Assembly (NCBI GenBank): GCA_037953625.1
Contig: CM075651.1
Location: 126,074,501 to 126,138,500 of the forward strand
Direction of reading: 5' to 3'
DNA: 64,000 bases
Origin: Crotalaria pallida
Lineage: Eukaryota > Streptophyta > Magnoliopsida > Fabales > Fabaceae
The notes below the pieces were generated by a model, which was not told the origin of the DNA, ran no database searches, and saw only the letters and a program-made list of their open reading frames with translations. Made by a program: the position numbers and the translations under genes. Shown here piece by piece: positions 21,542 to 33,038 of the stretch (its first letter is position 1; every line of letters starts with the position of its first letter).

Positions 21542-24500
21542 CTACATAAACAACTCAGGATAATCCTTGTGGATCTTATCTTCAAATTCTCAAGTTGCTT
21601 AATATACATTTCCACTTTGCCAAATGACTTTGACTAGCAGAATCTCCTTTCCTCTAAGCTGCTTCACTCTTCTATCCTCAATTCTGACTGGGCCAGCCTT
21701 AAAGGTTAGGTTTTCTCGCAGGGTTAGGTCATCCGAGCGAATCTGAATGATTGTGGTTGGATCGTGCACATACTTTTTCAATTGGGAAACATGAAAAACA
21801 TTGTGCAAATTGGCTAAGGGTGGTGGTAGAGCTATTTGATAAGCTACATGGCCTACTCGTTTAAGGATTTGGTAGGGTCCTATAAACTTAGGTGAAAGCT
21901 TTTGAGGTTTCAAGGCTCTACTTACTCCCTTCATCGGTACAATCCTAAGGAACACATGGTGGCCTTCTGAAAACTCTAGAGGTCTTCTCCTCTGATCAGC
22001 ATAACTTTTCTGACGACTCTGAGCAGTCTTAATTTTCTCTTGAATCATTCGAATCTTTTCAGTCGTTTGCTGTACTACATCAGGACCAAGATGCAAGTTC
22101 TCCCCCACTTGGAACTAACATAGCGGGGCTTGACACTTTCTTCCATACAATGCTTCGAACGGTGCCATTCCAATACTTGCATGATACCCATTGTTGTATG
22201 TGAATTCAGCGAGTGGCAAAATCTAATCCCAACTTTCTTGTTCTTCCAATGCACAAGCTCGCAGAATATCTTCCAAAGTTTGATTGGTTCTTTCTGTCTG
22301 CCCATCTGTTTGAGGATGATAAGCCGAACTCATCTTCAACCTTGTCCCCAGAGCTTGATGTAGACTCAACCAAAACCTTGACATGAATCTCGGATCGCGA
22401 TCAGAAATAATACTGGATGGTACCCCATGCAATCGTACCACTTCCTTGATGTAAAGTTGGGTAAGCTTCTCCAAAGAATAGCGCATATTCACCGGAATGA
22501 AATGCGCCGACTTAGTCAAACGATCCACAATTACCCAGATTGCGCTATAGTTTGCAACTGTTCTTGGCAATCCTGTCACAAAATCCATAGAAATACTATC
22601 CCACTTCCATTGCGGGATATCCAAGGGTTGCAATTTTCCTCCAGGCTTCTGGTGTTCCATCTTAACTTTTTGACAGATTAAACAAGAAGCTACATAATCC
22701 GCTACATCTTTCTTGATACCCGACCACCAAAACATGCTCTTCAAGTCTTGGTACATCTTAGTTGATCCTGGATGAATACTCATCTGACTTTTATGTGCTT
22801 CATCCAATATTAATCTCCTAACTTCCGGATTCTTTGGTATGCAAATTCTCGTTTTGAAACGAAGAATTCCATCCGATCCCTCTATGAAATGTGGCTCATT
22901 CCCTCCTATCATCAACTCCCTCTTCTCCTTTAATTCTTCATCCTCTCGTTGAAATTCACGAATTCGAACCAAGAATTCGTTAGAGATTTGCAACATACCC
23001 ATCTTAATACCGGTTTGTTCTACTTGCATAACCAGACTCAAATCCCGAAACTCTTCAATCAAAGCAGCCTCTTTAATCATCATTGTACTCATATGAATCA
23101 CTTTACGACTCAGAGCGTCTGCCACCACGTTGGCCTTACCAGGGTGGTAATGAAGCTCAAAGTCATAATCCTTCAAATTAAAAACTCCATCCACCGACGC
23201 TACCTCATATTCAATTCCTTCTGATCAAACAAATACCTCAAACTCTTATGGTCACTAAATACTCTGAATATTGTGCCATAGAGATGATGTCTCCATATCT
23301 TCAGAGCAAACACTATAGCAACAAGCTCCAAATCATGAGTGGGATAATTCACCTCGTGAATTTTCAATTGACAAGATGCATATGCCACAACCTTTCCTTC
23401 TTGCATCAATACACTTCCGAGTCCTTGCTTCGATGCATCACAATACACCTCATACTCCTTGTGAGGGTCAGGCAAGATCAACACTGGCGAGGATGTTAAT
23501 ATTTCCTTTAGCATCTGAAAACTTTTCTCGTACTTCTCATCCCAAATGAACGATTGATCCTTCCGAGTCAACTTTGTAAGAGGTTATGCGATTTTGGAGA
23601 ATCCTTCAATAAATCTCCTATAATAACCAGCCAGTCCTAAGAAACTTCGGACTTCAGTGACTGACTTAGGCTGAACCCACTGCAGAACTAAATCAACTTT
23701 AGTTGGGTCAACTGCTATGCCTTCTTCTGAAATTACATGCCCCAAAAACTTAACTTCCCTCAGCCAAAACTCATACTTGGAGAGTTTGGCATACAGCTGC
23801 TTCTCCTTTAAAATCTTCAACACTTTCCAGAGATGTTCAACATGCTCCTCCAGATTCTTAGAATATATTAGGATATCGTCAATGAATACCACCACGAATG
23901 AATCCAGATATGATCTAAAAATCTTGTTCATGTAATCCATGAAAACAGCTGGTGCATTAGTCAATCCAAACGGCATTGCAACATACTCATAATGTCCGTA
24001 TCGAGATCGAAATGCAATCTTAGGAATATCTTCCTCCTTAATCTTGATCTGATGATACCCAAATCTTAGATCTATCTTAGAAAACACCGAAGCTCCCCTG
24101 ACCTCATCCATGATATCATCAATCCTTGGCAAAGGATACTTGTTCTTCACTGTCACCTTATTCAATTGCCTGTAATCTACACACATTCTCAGGCTTCCGT
24201 CTTTCTTCTTAACAAATAAAACTGGAGCTCCCCAGGGTGATACACTTGGTCTAATGAGTTGCTTCTGTAGTAGCTCCTCTATCTGCTTCTTCAATTCGAC
24301 CATTTCGGGTGGTGTCATTCTATAAGGAGCAATAGAAATGGGACCAGCTCCGGGAATCAACTCAATTCCAAACTCAATCTCTCTCTTCGGTGGTAATCCC
24401 GGCATCTCCTCTGGGAATACTTCCGGAAAATTCTGAACAACCGCATTCTCCTCAACAGACTTTTCTTCTTCCTCCGATCCAACAACGGAGAATAAACAAA

Positions 24501-24963
24501 GATACTTTTCTGGAGTTGGTTGCTTATATAAGATTGTCTTCTTATCATAGTCAATAACCACATGGTTGCTAATCATCCAATCCATACCCAGAATTACATC
24601 CAATTGGGACAAAGGTAGGAAAATCAAATCTACCCGAGACACTCGGTCTAACACCTTAACTCTACAATTAAGGCAAATCTTCGAAACAATCACAAGAGGA
24701 TTAGTAGGGGTTTCTACCCTAAGGCAATAGGGTGACTCAGATACAGGCAACTTTAAACGATTCACACATTCAAAAGAAATAATGAATGAGTGGCTCCTGA
24801 ATCGAATAAAATCTTACAAGGTTGATCATTAAGCAGATAATTACCTTGCATGAGTCCTGGAGTCTGATTAGCTTCAACACCACTGAGGGTGAAAACTCTT
24901 CCATGAATCACTGGCTTCTCAGCATATTCTCTTGGGTTGTTCCTCCGTGGTTCCTTGAAATCA
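21542..24963 (-). pseudogene. gypsy-1 pol (protease, RT, RNase H, integrase), broken
   Basis: Reading right to left in shifting frames. Protease: ILFDSGATHS and LDVILGMDWM. Reverse transcriptase: RPSVSPWGAPVLFVKKKDGS, YRQLNKVT, MPFGLTNAPAVF and the catalytic FIDDILIYS. RNase H: VYCDASKQGLGSVLMQ, SDHKSLRYLF and HPGKANVVADALSR. Integrase: a zinc-binding HHCC region with SCLICQK, then catalytic acidic residues in SISMDFVTGLP, SDRDPRF and HPQTDGQTERTNQTLED. The tail has VFHVSQLKKYV and a chromodomain-like WEFED end. Damage: frameshifts near 24965, 24765 and 23190; stops near 23582, at 23200-23202, 22223-22225, 22115-22117 and 21590-21592. Four of these stops sit where a Gln (CAG) or Trp (TGG) codon is expected, as in decay by C-to-T change. 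Confidence 0.92.
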
Positions 24964-25874
24964 CTAGAAAAAATGACCAGGTTTCCCGCAATTATAGCAC
25001 CCATTGTTGGTCCAACAAAACTTCCCCAAATGATGACGTTTGTATTTCTCACAATAAGGAACATTATTGTAAGAATCATTTCTGTCACCATGCACCATCT
25101 TACCCTTTCCTCGATTCTTATTGGAATAGGGACCCTTGTGGCGGTTATCATGCCCTTTTCTCCTTTGTGGTCCATACCCCTGATTTTCCTTCTTTCCTTC
25201 CACAAACTGCAGAGCCTCAGCCTTCTTATCGTCCTCATACATTCTACACATGTCTACTAACATGGGAAAACTTTGAATCCTTTGATAACTGAACACCGAT
25301 TTCAATTCCGGTCTCAGTCCTCCTTCAAACTTAATACACTTACTCCTTTCATCAGGGTTCATCTGATAATAAGGAGAATACTTCATCAGTTCTTCAAATC
25401 TTGCAGCATATTCACCCACACTCATGCTGCCTTGCTTGAGTTGTAAAAACTCAACTTCCTTCTTTCTCCTCAAATCCTCCGGAAAGTACTTGTTCAAAAA
25501 CTTCTCCATAAATACTGCCCAAGTTATTTTTCTCCCTTCATGAGCCAATAACTGGGTAGTATGCTTCCACCAGTGCTCAGCTTCTCCTTCCATCATAAAC
25601 ACAGCATAGACTACCTTCTGAGCATCAGAACATTCCAAGGTTCTAAAGATCTTGTCCATCTCTAAGATCCACTTATTAGCTTCTTCCGGTTTGAACCCAC
25701 CAGCGAACTTCTAGGGATTACAGCTTCTGAAGTCCGACCAAGTCTTAGCCTCAGCAACTGCTACATTAACTGGTTGTGGTTGCTGATACTGATGCTGATT
25801 TTGCTGCATGTTTTCCAACACTGCAGTAATCCTATCCAACATCTCGTTCATATGTTTCTATAGCGGGCTGCCAT
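24964..25874 (-). pseudogene. gypsy-1 gag, broken
   Basis: The probable start codon is at 25872-25874 (MAARYRN), with a frameshift within the first ten codons. The capsid region has LECSDAQKVVYAVFMMEGEA, EHWWKHTTQLL, FLNKYFPEDLRRKKEVEFLQ and GEYAARFEELMKYSPYY, then a basic linker and a CYNCGKPGHFF knuckle. A TAG occurs at CNP*KFAGG, and a poly-T indel after GHF shifts the frame into protease. Gag assembles the particle and packages the RNA. Confidence 0.9.
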
Positions 25875-26067
25875 AGTAGACCTGCACTATGGGCTTAGGT
25901 CATTAAAGGTCTATCTAAGCTATTGAATGCTATCTAGTTCTATTCTAAACAAAGCATTAACAGGACTTAAGCTATATGAAATAAATCAAATAGCAAAGAA
26001 ACTTTACTCATACGGAGAACCGTTCCGGCAGATCATGCTTGTGAGAATAAAGAATCAGGACCATTTT

Positions 26068-26079
26068 GCTCTGATACCA
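26068..26079 (-). other. gypsy-1 primer-binding site
   Basis: TGGTATCAGAGC on the minus strand, complementary to the 3' end of initiator tRNA-Met, 9 nt from the 5' LTR end. Confidence 0.9.
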
Positions 26080-26730
26080 CAAAAGGCGTGACACTCACTC
26101 TTAACACAAAAGTCTTTATTACTTTTAATAAAGATATAATATAGTTAATATGGACTTGTTTCAGATATAAAAGAGGGTAAATAAAATTTTTACATCGAAC
26201 CAGAGAGTTATCAGACTCTAAGATATGAAAGGATTTGTTTATATCGTGGTACTCCAAAATATATTTTTCATAATAAGACATTGGTAACTCAAATCCTTAA
26301 AATAAAGTATTTTCGAACAGAATTATACGATTTATCATCAGAGTATGCGGAAGTAAAATATCAACCTTGAGCTAATAAATATCAGACCAGTAGTCATATA
26401 TATATATAATAGTGAACATAAAAGTAGCCAAGGTACATCAAGGTCCAAGTCGTGATAGCAAAGGTACAAGTCCATAGAAATAAAACTAACATAAGAAAAG
26501 ACAACCTCATTGAGATCTCTCAAAAGTATATACAACATAAATACATAACAAAATATGAAATCCCAGAGTGGCGGTCTAATGATCCTCCTCCATAGCATGA
26601 TCCTCCTCCTCAAGTCTCCAGCAAAAGCTCCACACGTCCCACATACCAACCATTTATACTATGCATCACCCGGTGGATCCCCAACTCCCCACTGGCTCCC
26701 AGTGGAGTGATCGACTGGCTCCCCCTCGCT

Positions 26731-27144
26731 CTATGCCTCCTCAGGGTCCTCCTTTACCTCGTCCGACTGAGTCGGTGCCCTACCACTAGGCACTGGGTCA
26801 GCCGAAGGAGTCCCATGAACTGGACTCATCGGACTAGCTAAAGGGGTCTCCTCTCGACTCACTCGGGAAGCAGAGGGATGAGATCTAGTAGCTGCTCTAA
26901 AACGAAAAGAATGAAATCGACGAGCTGGTCGAGCCGGGGGTGGTCCATGATAAGTGTAAAACGGGGGTACATGCAGGGTATAGATAATAGGTATGCGGAA
27001 CCTACAAGGACGGACACGAGCCAAGGGGTTGGGGTGATAGAGGGTCACCTCTACCTCTCCCTCAATGGTGGCTCGATGGTCCTCGTAGTACCACACTCCA
27101 CTAGGGAGTGGGCGTAACTCGATGCAAGCTAGATAGCGAGCCAT
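26731..27144 (-). CDS. LTR-internal ORF, 137 aa, conserved between two gypsy families
   Basis: The ATG at 27142-27144 is 3 nt after a good splice acceptor (TTGTAG-type). The N-terminal ~60 residues resemble the small ORF in the gypsy-2 LTR (47376-47564): shared positions include CIE[LM]R, LP.G.W, EG.VEVT, NPL...RP.R and RIP. The C-terminal half is rich in Pro, Ser, Arg and His and ends in an acidic tail (DEVKEDPEEA). There is no signal peptide, membrane span or zinc motif. The position is inside the LTR, well before gag, so an intact element would carry two copies; here the 3' LTR has lost it by replacement. I recognise no family. Possible roles are an accessory or leader peptide; it may also be a relic. 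Conservation of both protein and splice context argues against chance. Confidence 0.6.
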   Translation of the reverse strand: MARYLACIELRPLPSGVWYYEDHRATIEGEVEVTLYHPNPLARVRPCRFRIPIIYTLHVPPFYTYHGPPPARPARRFHSFRFRAATRSHPSASRVSREETPLASPMSPVHGTPSADPVPSGRAPTQSDEVKEDPEEA

Positions 27145-27379
27145 CACCTACAATGGGCATAAGGGGTAAGCAATATAGTTCACATTATCGAATAAGCATA
27201 ATTTAAAGCAGGTAAACATACATATATACCAAATAACCCAGAGATATGCACAACATGTGAGCAAGCCAATTTAGTTATTAAACAATCTCATTAATGATAT
27301 GCCATGATGCTTGCACACAATCTCTCAAGTCCTGAGATTCTCCACTAATGCTCTCATGCATGACCATCCAAACAACCTG

Positions 27380-27698
27380 TATACGTGCCTCGGACGTATA
27401 GTGAACCTGCTCGGAATATAATCCATAACGACACTACCAAAGTGTTCGTTGCGTCACCAAGACTACGTAACAGCATCCCACCATGCTGCCCACATTACCA
27501 AAATGTGTCATCGAGCAAGCCACACGACTATGCCTGGAACGTGGTCCATAATACCAATATCGATGTGCACATCTCGTCACCAAGACGTACCCAACGTTCG
27601 CAGCAACCAATGCTGGCCACATTTCCAAAATGTGACTACAGGCAAGTCGTAACCAAATTGGTACTCCCAGAGTACCCTCCTCATGTTCCTCGAACATG
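27380..27698 (-). repeat. Mini-hairpin array in gypsy-1 LTR
   Basis: A 319-bp run of short inverted repeats with different stems: TATACGT/ACGTATA (27380-27400), ACACT/AGTGT (27431), GTC/GAC (27453), CAGCAT/ATGCTG (27471), CACATT/AATGTG (27491), CGTC/GACG (27575), CAGCA/TGCTG (27601), CACATT/AATGTG (27618), GGTACTC/GAGTACC (27660), CATGTTC/GAACATG (27682). In five of them the loop is ACCAA on the plus strand, i.e. UUGGU in the element's RNA. Two stretches around 27450 and 27574 are also degenerate copies of each other, about 124 bp apart. Confidence 0.85.
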
Positions 27699-27923
27699 AC
27701 CAAATGATATGCTACCACCACATCACCATGCATGAATGCACACAAACATTCCATTTAAGGTTATTCATTAATCTCATTATGTGCATCATGCAATAAATTC
27801 ACCAATGTAATTGATCACATCAATTCTTCTTTGGAACATGATTTATTCCTTGCAGTCATTCTTTAGTTTAATTAAACTTGACTTAGTTGAAAATGACATT
27901 GTTTTAGCATTCTGATCAAAAAG

Positions 27924-28251
27924 ACTCGAGTAGTTTTTTAAAAGTCTCGAGTAGAGTTTCAATCTGCACAAAATACTCGAGTGGTTCTTAGTAAGACTTG
28001 AGTGGATCTTAGGTTTTCTGAAAAGTTTAAGTCTCAGATTTTCTAAAAAATACTCGAGTAGTTCATGAAATACTCAGTCTTCATCAACCCAGAAGACTCG
28101 AGTGGATCATGCAAGACTCGAGTGGTTCATCAGAAAAGTTCATTATTAGCATCAGTCAGTACCCGAGTCCTAGGTCAGAGACTCGAGTGTTGGTGCCACT
28201 AGACGCACTAGTGCGTCCGAAATACTCGAGTCTCGAGTCAAAGACTCGAGT
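27924..28251. repeat. ACTCGAGT palindrome array (5' LTR copy)
   Basis: About ten intact CTCGAG cores and two mutated ones (agacttgagtgg, atactcagtc) across 328 bp, parallel to the 3' LTR array. A single outlying copy is at 29298-29305. Confidence 0.95.
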
Positions 28252-29609
28252 GTTGACAGACAGATAACACTGAAACTTGAGTTTTAACACACCATTTTCA
28301 ATTTTAATCAAATTCAATCAAAGTCAATGTTCAACAGAGCTAACATTATGTAAGTTAAACATGTTCCAACACAAGAATAACATCATATTACACTGAATTG
28401 AATTTGAGCACCAATTATGCATAAAATCATATTTTCAACAACTTAAAATACCAAATTCAATTCTAAACATTTTCAGCATGAAAATAACCTTGATACAGCT
28501 TGCATGCAACATATAAAACTTGCGCCAAACAATTTTTAAACTCAAATAGGCCTTCAAGCCATAAATCTAATTCAAGCTATGCCCATAGAGTCTCATGGTG
28601 ACTCTACACTTAAAATTTAACAAATTAAACTTATTCTAGTGAACAAATAGCTTCTCCCTTACCTCTAGGCCGTGAATCAAAAAGAAATTCGCAGAGAAAT
28701 TGGCTGGAACACTCTAACCCACAAAACTCTTTGCATGCAGCCACATTTGAACAGGGTCCAAAGATCAGAGATTTTGACATGCAAATACAGTTTAGTAATT
28801 AGGGAATTTGGTTAGAAACTATTCTCTGCAACATAGACTAAAGGTAGGAATGAATTTGAGGATTGAAAGACTCATATACTTACCAAAATCCGAGCTCAAA
28901 GTAAGCTCCAGACTTCAATTTCTGAACTTGACAGCAAACAACACCAATCTTTCGAGCTTCGATTCTTCCTCCTCACGAAGCCTCAACTCATAATCTATGT
29001 TTCTTTGTAAAGCTTGTGATGTGAGATTTACAATGGTGTATAACACTCGAATCAACACTCAGAAATGGATGAGAATGAAGGAGACGAAATCAAGAACCCT
29101 AGACTTAAGAATTTCAGAGCAATTCGACCAAAATGGTCGATTTCCTTCATCAATTGGCTTAAATACTCACTTCCATTGCTCATGCATGGCAACAAGAAGA
29201 CCATTATTGTGTCCTTGAGGTGTTTTCATGTCAATGATTGAAAATCATTGAGTGCTGACTCACCAAACGCACTAACTCGTGCAACTCTGACCAGAATACT
29301 CGAGTCTTTTGGTCAAAATTTGAAAAATAGTTATTTTAATTCCCTTCCATCCAAAACCTTTCTAATATTACTTCTAGGTCCTAAATCAGGGACTAATATG
29401 CAAAAACCTTATTCTTACATATTATTCATTATTTAAATATTTCTCATGCATTTTCACTTATCACAAGCACACACATAATCACATAATTAATCTAAATTAA
29501 TTATAAAAGAAATATTTATAATTTAAGAAAATAATTTTGAATAACTTTCATAATTATAATTTCAATACATCAGGAAATGAAAATTTGGGGTGTCACAAGG
29601 AGTGAGGAG

Positions 29610-30684
29610 AGGAAAAAAATTTCGTGGATTAAATGGGATTTAGTTTGTCAAAGGGAAAATAGATTTAGGGGTGAAGAATTTATTAGTTTTCAATCAAGCT
29701 TCAGTAAGTAAATGGAGATGGAGACTAATAAGAAGGGAGGGAGGGTTGTAGGGAGTTTGACCGTTTGAAATGAGCGTGGGGTATTTGTGGTAGAAAGGGA
29801 TATGTAACGTAAAGATTGGAGGTGTAGTAGGGGAGAATGGTTTGAAGAGAGCATATAAAAACCATTAAGAGTGACAACTCAGTAAAATTGTGGTGGGAGG
29901 ATGATTGGTTAGGGGCAGGCATTCAAGAATTTATTTCCAATTTTATTCTCTTTTTCAAATGCTAAAGAACTTACTGTTAAATAAGTTTATGTAGATCAAG
30001 AACAAGTGGAACTTTAGATCAAGAACAAGTGGAACTTTAGATGGAGAAGAAGACCTTTTAATTAGGAGCTAGCTCAAATTGAAGACATTAAAAGGACCAG
30101 TTTTGCTGGGGCCTTGGCAATGAAGGTATTTTTTCAATCAAAACTACACATAACTATCTCATGGAGAAACTTTATCTTGCTGCTTTAGTTGTTATTTTGA
30201 AACTAAGAGAGGCTTTTATTAAAATCTGGGAAGTGAAGGTTCCGACAAAGTACAAGCTTTTGTTTGCAACTGTTGTTGGATAGAATTCCCACCAAACTAG
30301 ATCTGAGACAGAGAGGTATATTGGTTTCTGCACAATGTGGTGGTTTATGTAATCAGGAAAATGCACATCTCTTTCTACTTTGTCTAGCGATGCTGCAGGT
30401 TTGGGAGAAAATTTGCTCTTCGTTATAAATACATATAATCAACGCAGAAGGTTGTCTGTAGCTGTTGTCTTCTTGCGATTTCTGAAAAATTGGCCATGGA
30501 AGAAATAAAAATTTAAGGCTGCTGATGTATGGTTTGTTGTGCTTTGGCTGATTTGTTTATCAAGAAATAGGAAGGTGTTTCAAGATGAGGCGGTGGATAT
30601 AACAGAACTTGTTGACACAATTAAGTTAAGATCTTGGCATTTAGTCAATGCTCTAGGGGAACCTCCAGTTACATATTCTGATTG
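29610..30684 (+). pseudogene. LINE (L1-type) ORF2 C-terminal remnant
   Basis: In scattered frames the sequence reads as the end of a plant LINE reverse transcriptase: a GLGVKNLL-like and KWRWRLI segment near 29660-29740, LWWEDDWLG near 29890, then the zinc-binding reverse-transcriptase-associated domain (RIPTKLDLRQRGI, C..C, NAHLFLLC, LQVWEKI) at 30270-30410. The C-terminal part is DVWFVVLWLICLSRNRKVF, ending VTYSD and a stop near 30684. A 24-bp tandem duplication (tagatcaagaacaagtgg...) lies near 29993-30040. The 5' part is absent, as is usual for truncated LINE insertions, and frameshifts show it is dead. Confidence 0.8.
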
Positions 30685-31252
30685 ACGTACTTGTCTTGTC
30701 CTGTGTTTGGTCTTTAAGTTTTTTGGGTGTATATGTAATTCTGTATCCTTGGTGTTGAATATATCATGTAATTTTCACCAATAAGAGGCAGGTGGGGTAT
30801 ACGTTTATTGTTAGAATCTGCTATGCTCTTATTTTTCCCTTGTCTAGAATTTTCCCTTTGGGTTTTTTTTTTCTTACAAGATTTTTAAGGAGGTAGGGAT
30901 CCTAGCATGTGGTATTTGGTGGTAGGGATCATGACTCTTGTAGTGCTTGGTAGGTTGGTGTGGGGATATTTTTTGTATGAGGTTGTGGCTATTATTATTG
31001 CTTCACAATAGTGTGAAGTTAAATTTTGTATTTGGTGTTGGTCATCCTAATGCACATAATTGTGAACCTTGAGGCAAACCCTTCATAAAAGGTGGGGTCT
31101 ATGTTGTGTACTATGTGTACTATGATGTTCGGCTGTCCCTTACTAATGATATTTTCTTTGTTTGCTGTTAAAAAAAATAAGATCAATTCATTCATCTTAT
31201 TCTCTACATTATCTTGCTCGGGTATTCCTTGATGTTGGCCATATTTTTATTT
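30685..31252 (+). other. LINE 3' tail region / intergenic
   Basis: Probably the 3' untranslated part of the LINE, given its position; no poly(A) tail clearly marks its end. No gene recognised. Confidence 0.35.
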
Positions 31253-31261
31253 TATTTTCTA

Positions 31262-31354
31262 GGCTTAATTGCATTTTTGGTTCCCCAAATTAAAAACTAG
31301 GAGACCAAAATCGCCAAATTATCAAAATTGGGGGACCAAAAGTGCAATTGAGTC
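31262..31354. mobile_element. Mutator-type mini-MITE (93 bp)
   Basis: Inverted ends GGCTTAATTGCA and GACTCAATTGCA with 'ttttggtcccc' following on each arm, and a perfect 9-bp target duplication tattttcta (31253-31261, 31355-31363). One of the shortest complete elements in the window. Confidence 0.9.
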
Positions 31355-31414
31355 TATTTTCTATTCTCTTCTGAGTTGTCTCTTTTATTTGGTGCATCTC
31401 TTCTAAGTTTTTAG

Positions 31415-31917
31415 TCCCTGAACTTAGGTGCTCTTTTGAAATTAGTCCTTGATCTTTTTTTTTGTTGCTTTGGGTCCCTAAACTTTTTCAATTTTTAGAA
31501 AATGACCTTGTTGTTGCTTAAGTGATGATATGACCGATGAAATGCTACATAACCTTCGCAGTATCGATAGATAACATACTAGATGATGCCACGTGAATTT
31601 TAAAGATTAAAAAAAAAATTCAAATTTATTAAAAATAATTAAAAATTGTATTTTTTTTAAAAAAAGAAAATAAAATCCTTTAATAATTTTGAAAAAAAAA
31701 ATTAATAAAAAAAAATCATGTGGTGTTACAAAACGCTACATAGCACTTCATTCTTCGATGTCGGACAAGTGACGTGACATTTCATTGGTCATATCATCAC
31801 TTAAGCAACAACAGGGTCCTTTTCCAAAAATTGAAAAAGTTTAGGGACCCAAAACAACGAAAAAAAAGATCAAGGATCAATTCCAAAAGAACATATAAGT
31901 TCAGGGACTAAAAACCT
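31415..31917. repeat. Foldback element with AGTCCCT arms (~500 bp)
   Basis: Arms AAGTTTTTAGTCCCTGAACTT and its near-complement pair over at least 130 bp on each side ('ccttgttgttgcttaagtga', 'tttgggtccctaaacttttt'). No target duplication was found. Confidence 0.75.
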
Positions 31918-33029
31918 AAATAAACCATAATATTTTCTTGTTTGTCCACCTCTATCGCATCCATTTTCCCCCTATAATGAGAAAACGCTGAACGTGTTAA
32001 TGCTTGCAAGAAAATATAAAATTGGAGAGAGCTTGCTTATATCTCAACTCAAACTCTCACCATACAGAATTGCATTTTCCAATCTTTTTCTTTATCTTGA
32101 TTTTCCCCTCTCGAAAGATAAATGAAACATGTTATTATCTGCACTATATGGGGATGTTTGATGTATTGAGATTAATTGACTTATTCTTGAATAAATTGAC
32201 AAGATGAAAATATTACGGTATCTTTGCTTTGCAAAAATAATTTTTATTGATTATGAATATAGTTTCGTATTTTTATCATGTTTTCTGTCTTTTAATATTT
32301 ATACAGGAAATAGGTTTTTTTTTTTTAATCGAGAATCTGTAACTTATTCTGTCCCATTGGATTAAGATACTTGAGTTCTCCCCTCGTAAATTGAAACATG
32401 TTCTACTTAACCAAAAATTGAACTCAGAATCTTAGACTCCTTTATACTCGTCATTTACCTACTGAACTATGCTTAATAGATTTCATACAGAAAATAGTTC
32501 CATCATATCATATACAAAATATTGAAAATAGGAAATGAAATAAAAATGTCAAGTCACATTCATAATTTAAAAAAAAAATTGAAATCAAAACACGATATGA
32601 TAATTATAATTATTAATAATTTTTAATTTTTTTTTAAAAAAAAAAGTTTTCGCAGAAACAGACCCTTATCTCTCCCACTCTCTTTTTTATTTGTATCTCA
32701 GTCTCCTCAGTGATATACCCACAATCTATCATTTCCTCATGTCTCGTCTTCTCCGAGCATCATCTTTATTCTTCCATATTCAAGCTGCTATTTCGTGCGT
32801 TAACCTCCCATATTCTTCTGTATAGGGTATGGTTAAAATGCAAACTATGTCCATACAAACTGTAGATCTAATAGATATTAATTAAATTGAATGGTAAGGA
32901 TTGAAAAGGCATATTAACATGTTGGATTTGGAGAGGAACATGAGCGACATGATCATTGTTCAATATCTCCCTATGCTCTTTTATGATCCTAATATTTTTT
33001 TGCAATATTTTTTTAAAACAATTTAATAA
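31918..33029. other. Intergenic with a SINE remnant
   Basis: AT-rich; apart from the SINE-like segment at 32325-32480, no gene or RNA recognised. Confidence 0.4.
32325..32480 (-). repeat. tRNA-derived SINE remnant
   Basis: Minus strand: A box TAGTTCAGTAGG fits TRGYNNARNNGG exactly and is followed ~35 bp later by a degenerate B box GAGTTCAATTTTTGG. A T11 run on the plus strand at the left end (32320-32330) lies where a poly(A) tail would be. Confidence 0.6.
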
Positions 33030-33038
33030 TTTTTTAAT

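Larger units (their letters stand above)
27148..28662 (-). other. Putative intron within gypsy-1 LTR
   Basis: Inferred from the donor GAG|GTAAGGGAGAAG and the acceptor CCATTGTAG|GTGATGG, length 1515 bp. The gypsy-2 LTR has the same donor motif and a similar acceptor 1436 bp apart. The palindrome array and the hairpin array both fall inside it. Confidence 0.55.
19058..29597 (-). mobile_element. Ty3/gypsy LTR retrotransposon gypsy-1, Tekay/Del-like, recombinant
   Basis: Minus-strand order from the right: 5' LTR (26089-29597), primer-binding site, gag, protease, RT, RNase H, integrase with chromodomain-like tail, polypurine tract, 3' LTR (19058-21499). Protein motifs and long LTRs fit the chromovirus Tekay/Del group. 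The coding region has several frameshifts and stops, so it is inactive. The outer flanks do not share a target duplication (cttca at 19053-19057, aggag at 29598-29602) and the LTRs differ in length and in their second half, so the two ends do not come from one unaltered insertion. Confidence 0.9.
26089..29597 (-). repeat. gypsy-1 5' LTR (3.5 kb)
   Basis: Starts (minus strand) TGTGACACCCC at 29597 and ends ...GTGTCA at 26089 next to the primer-binding site. Contents in transcription order: one ACTCGAGT at 292-299 bp from the start; a strong splice donor (GAG|GTAAGGGAGAAG, GT at 28661-28662); the ACTCGAGT array (28251-27924); a mini-hairpin array (27698-27380); a splice acceptor (CCATTGTAG, AG at 27148-27149); and a 137-codon ORF beginning three bases later. 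Confidence 0.85.

Noticed and set aside
27385..27754. ORFs on both strands across the gypsy-1 hairpin array
   Set aside because: Open frames result from the inverted-repeat composition; the conserved coding signal is the separate ORF at 26731-27144.
19053..29602. Target duplication around gypsy-1
   Set aside because: cttca and aggag do not match, and no shifted 5-mer near the ends repairs this.
31406..31926. 9-bp duplication around the foldback at 31415-31917
   Set aside because: atctcttct and aaataaacc do not match; the element is reported only as a foldback repeat.
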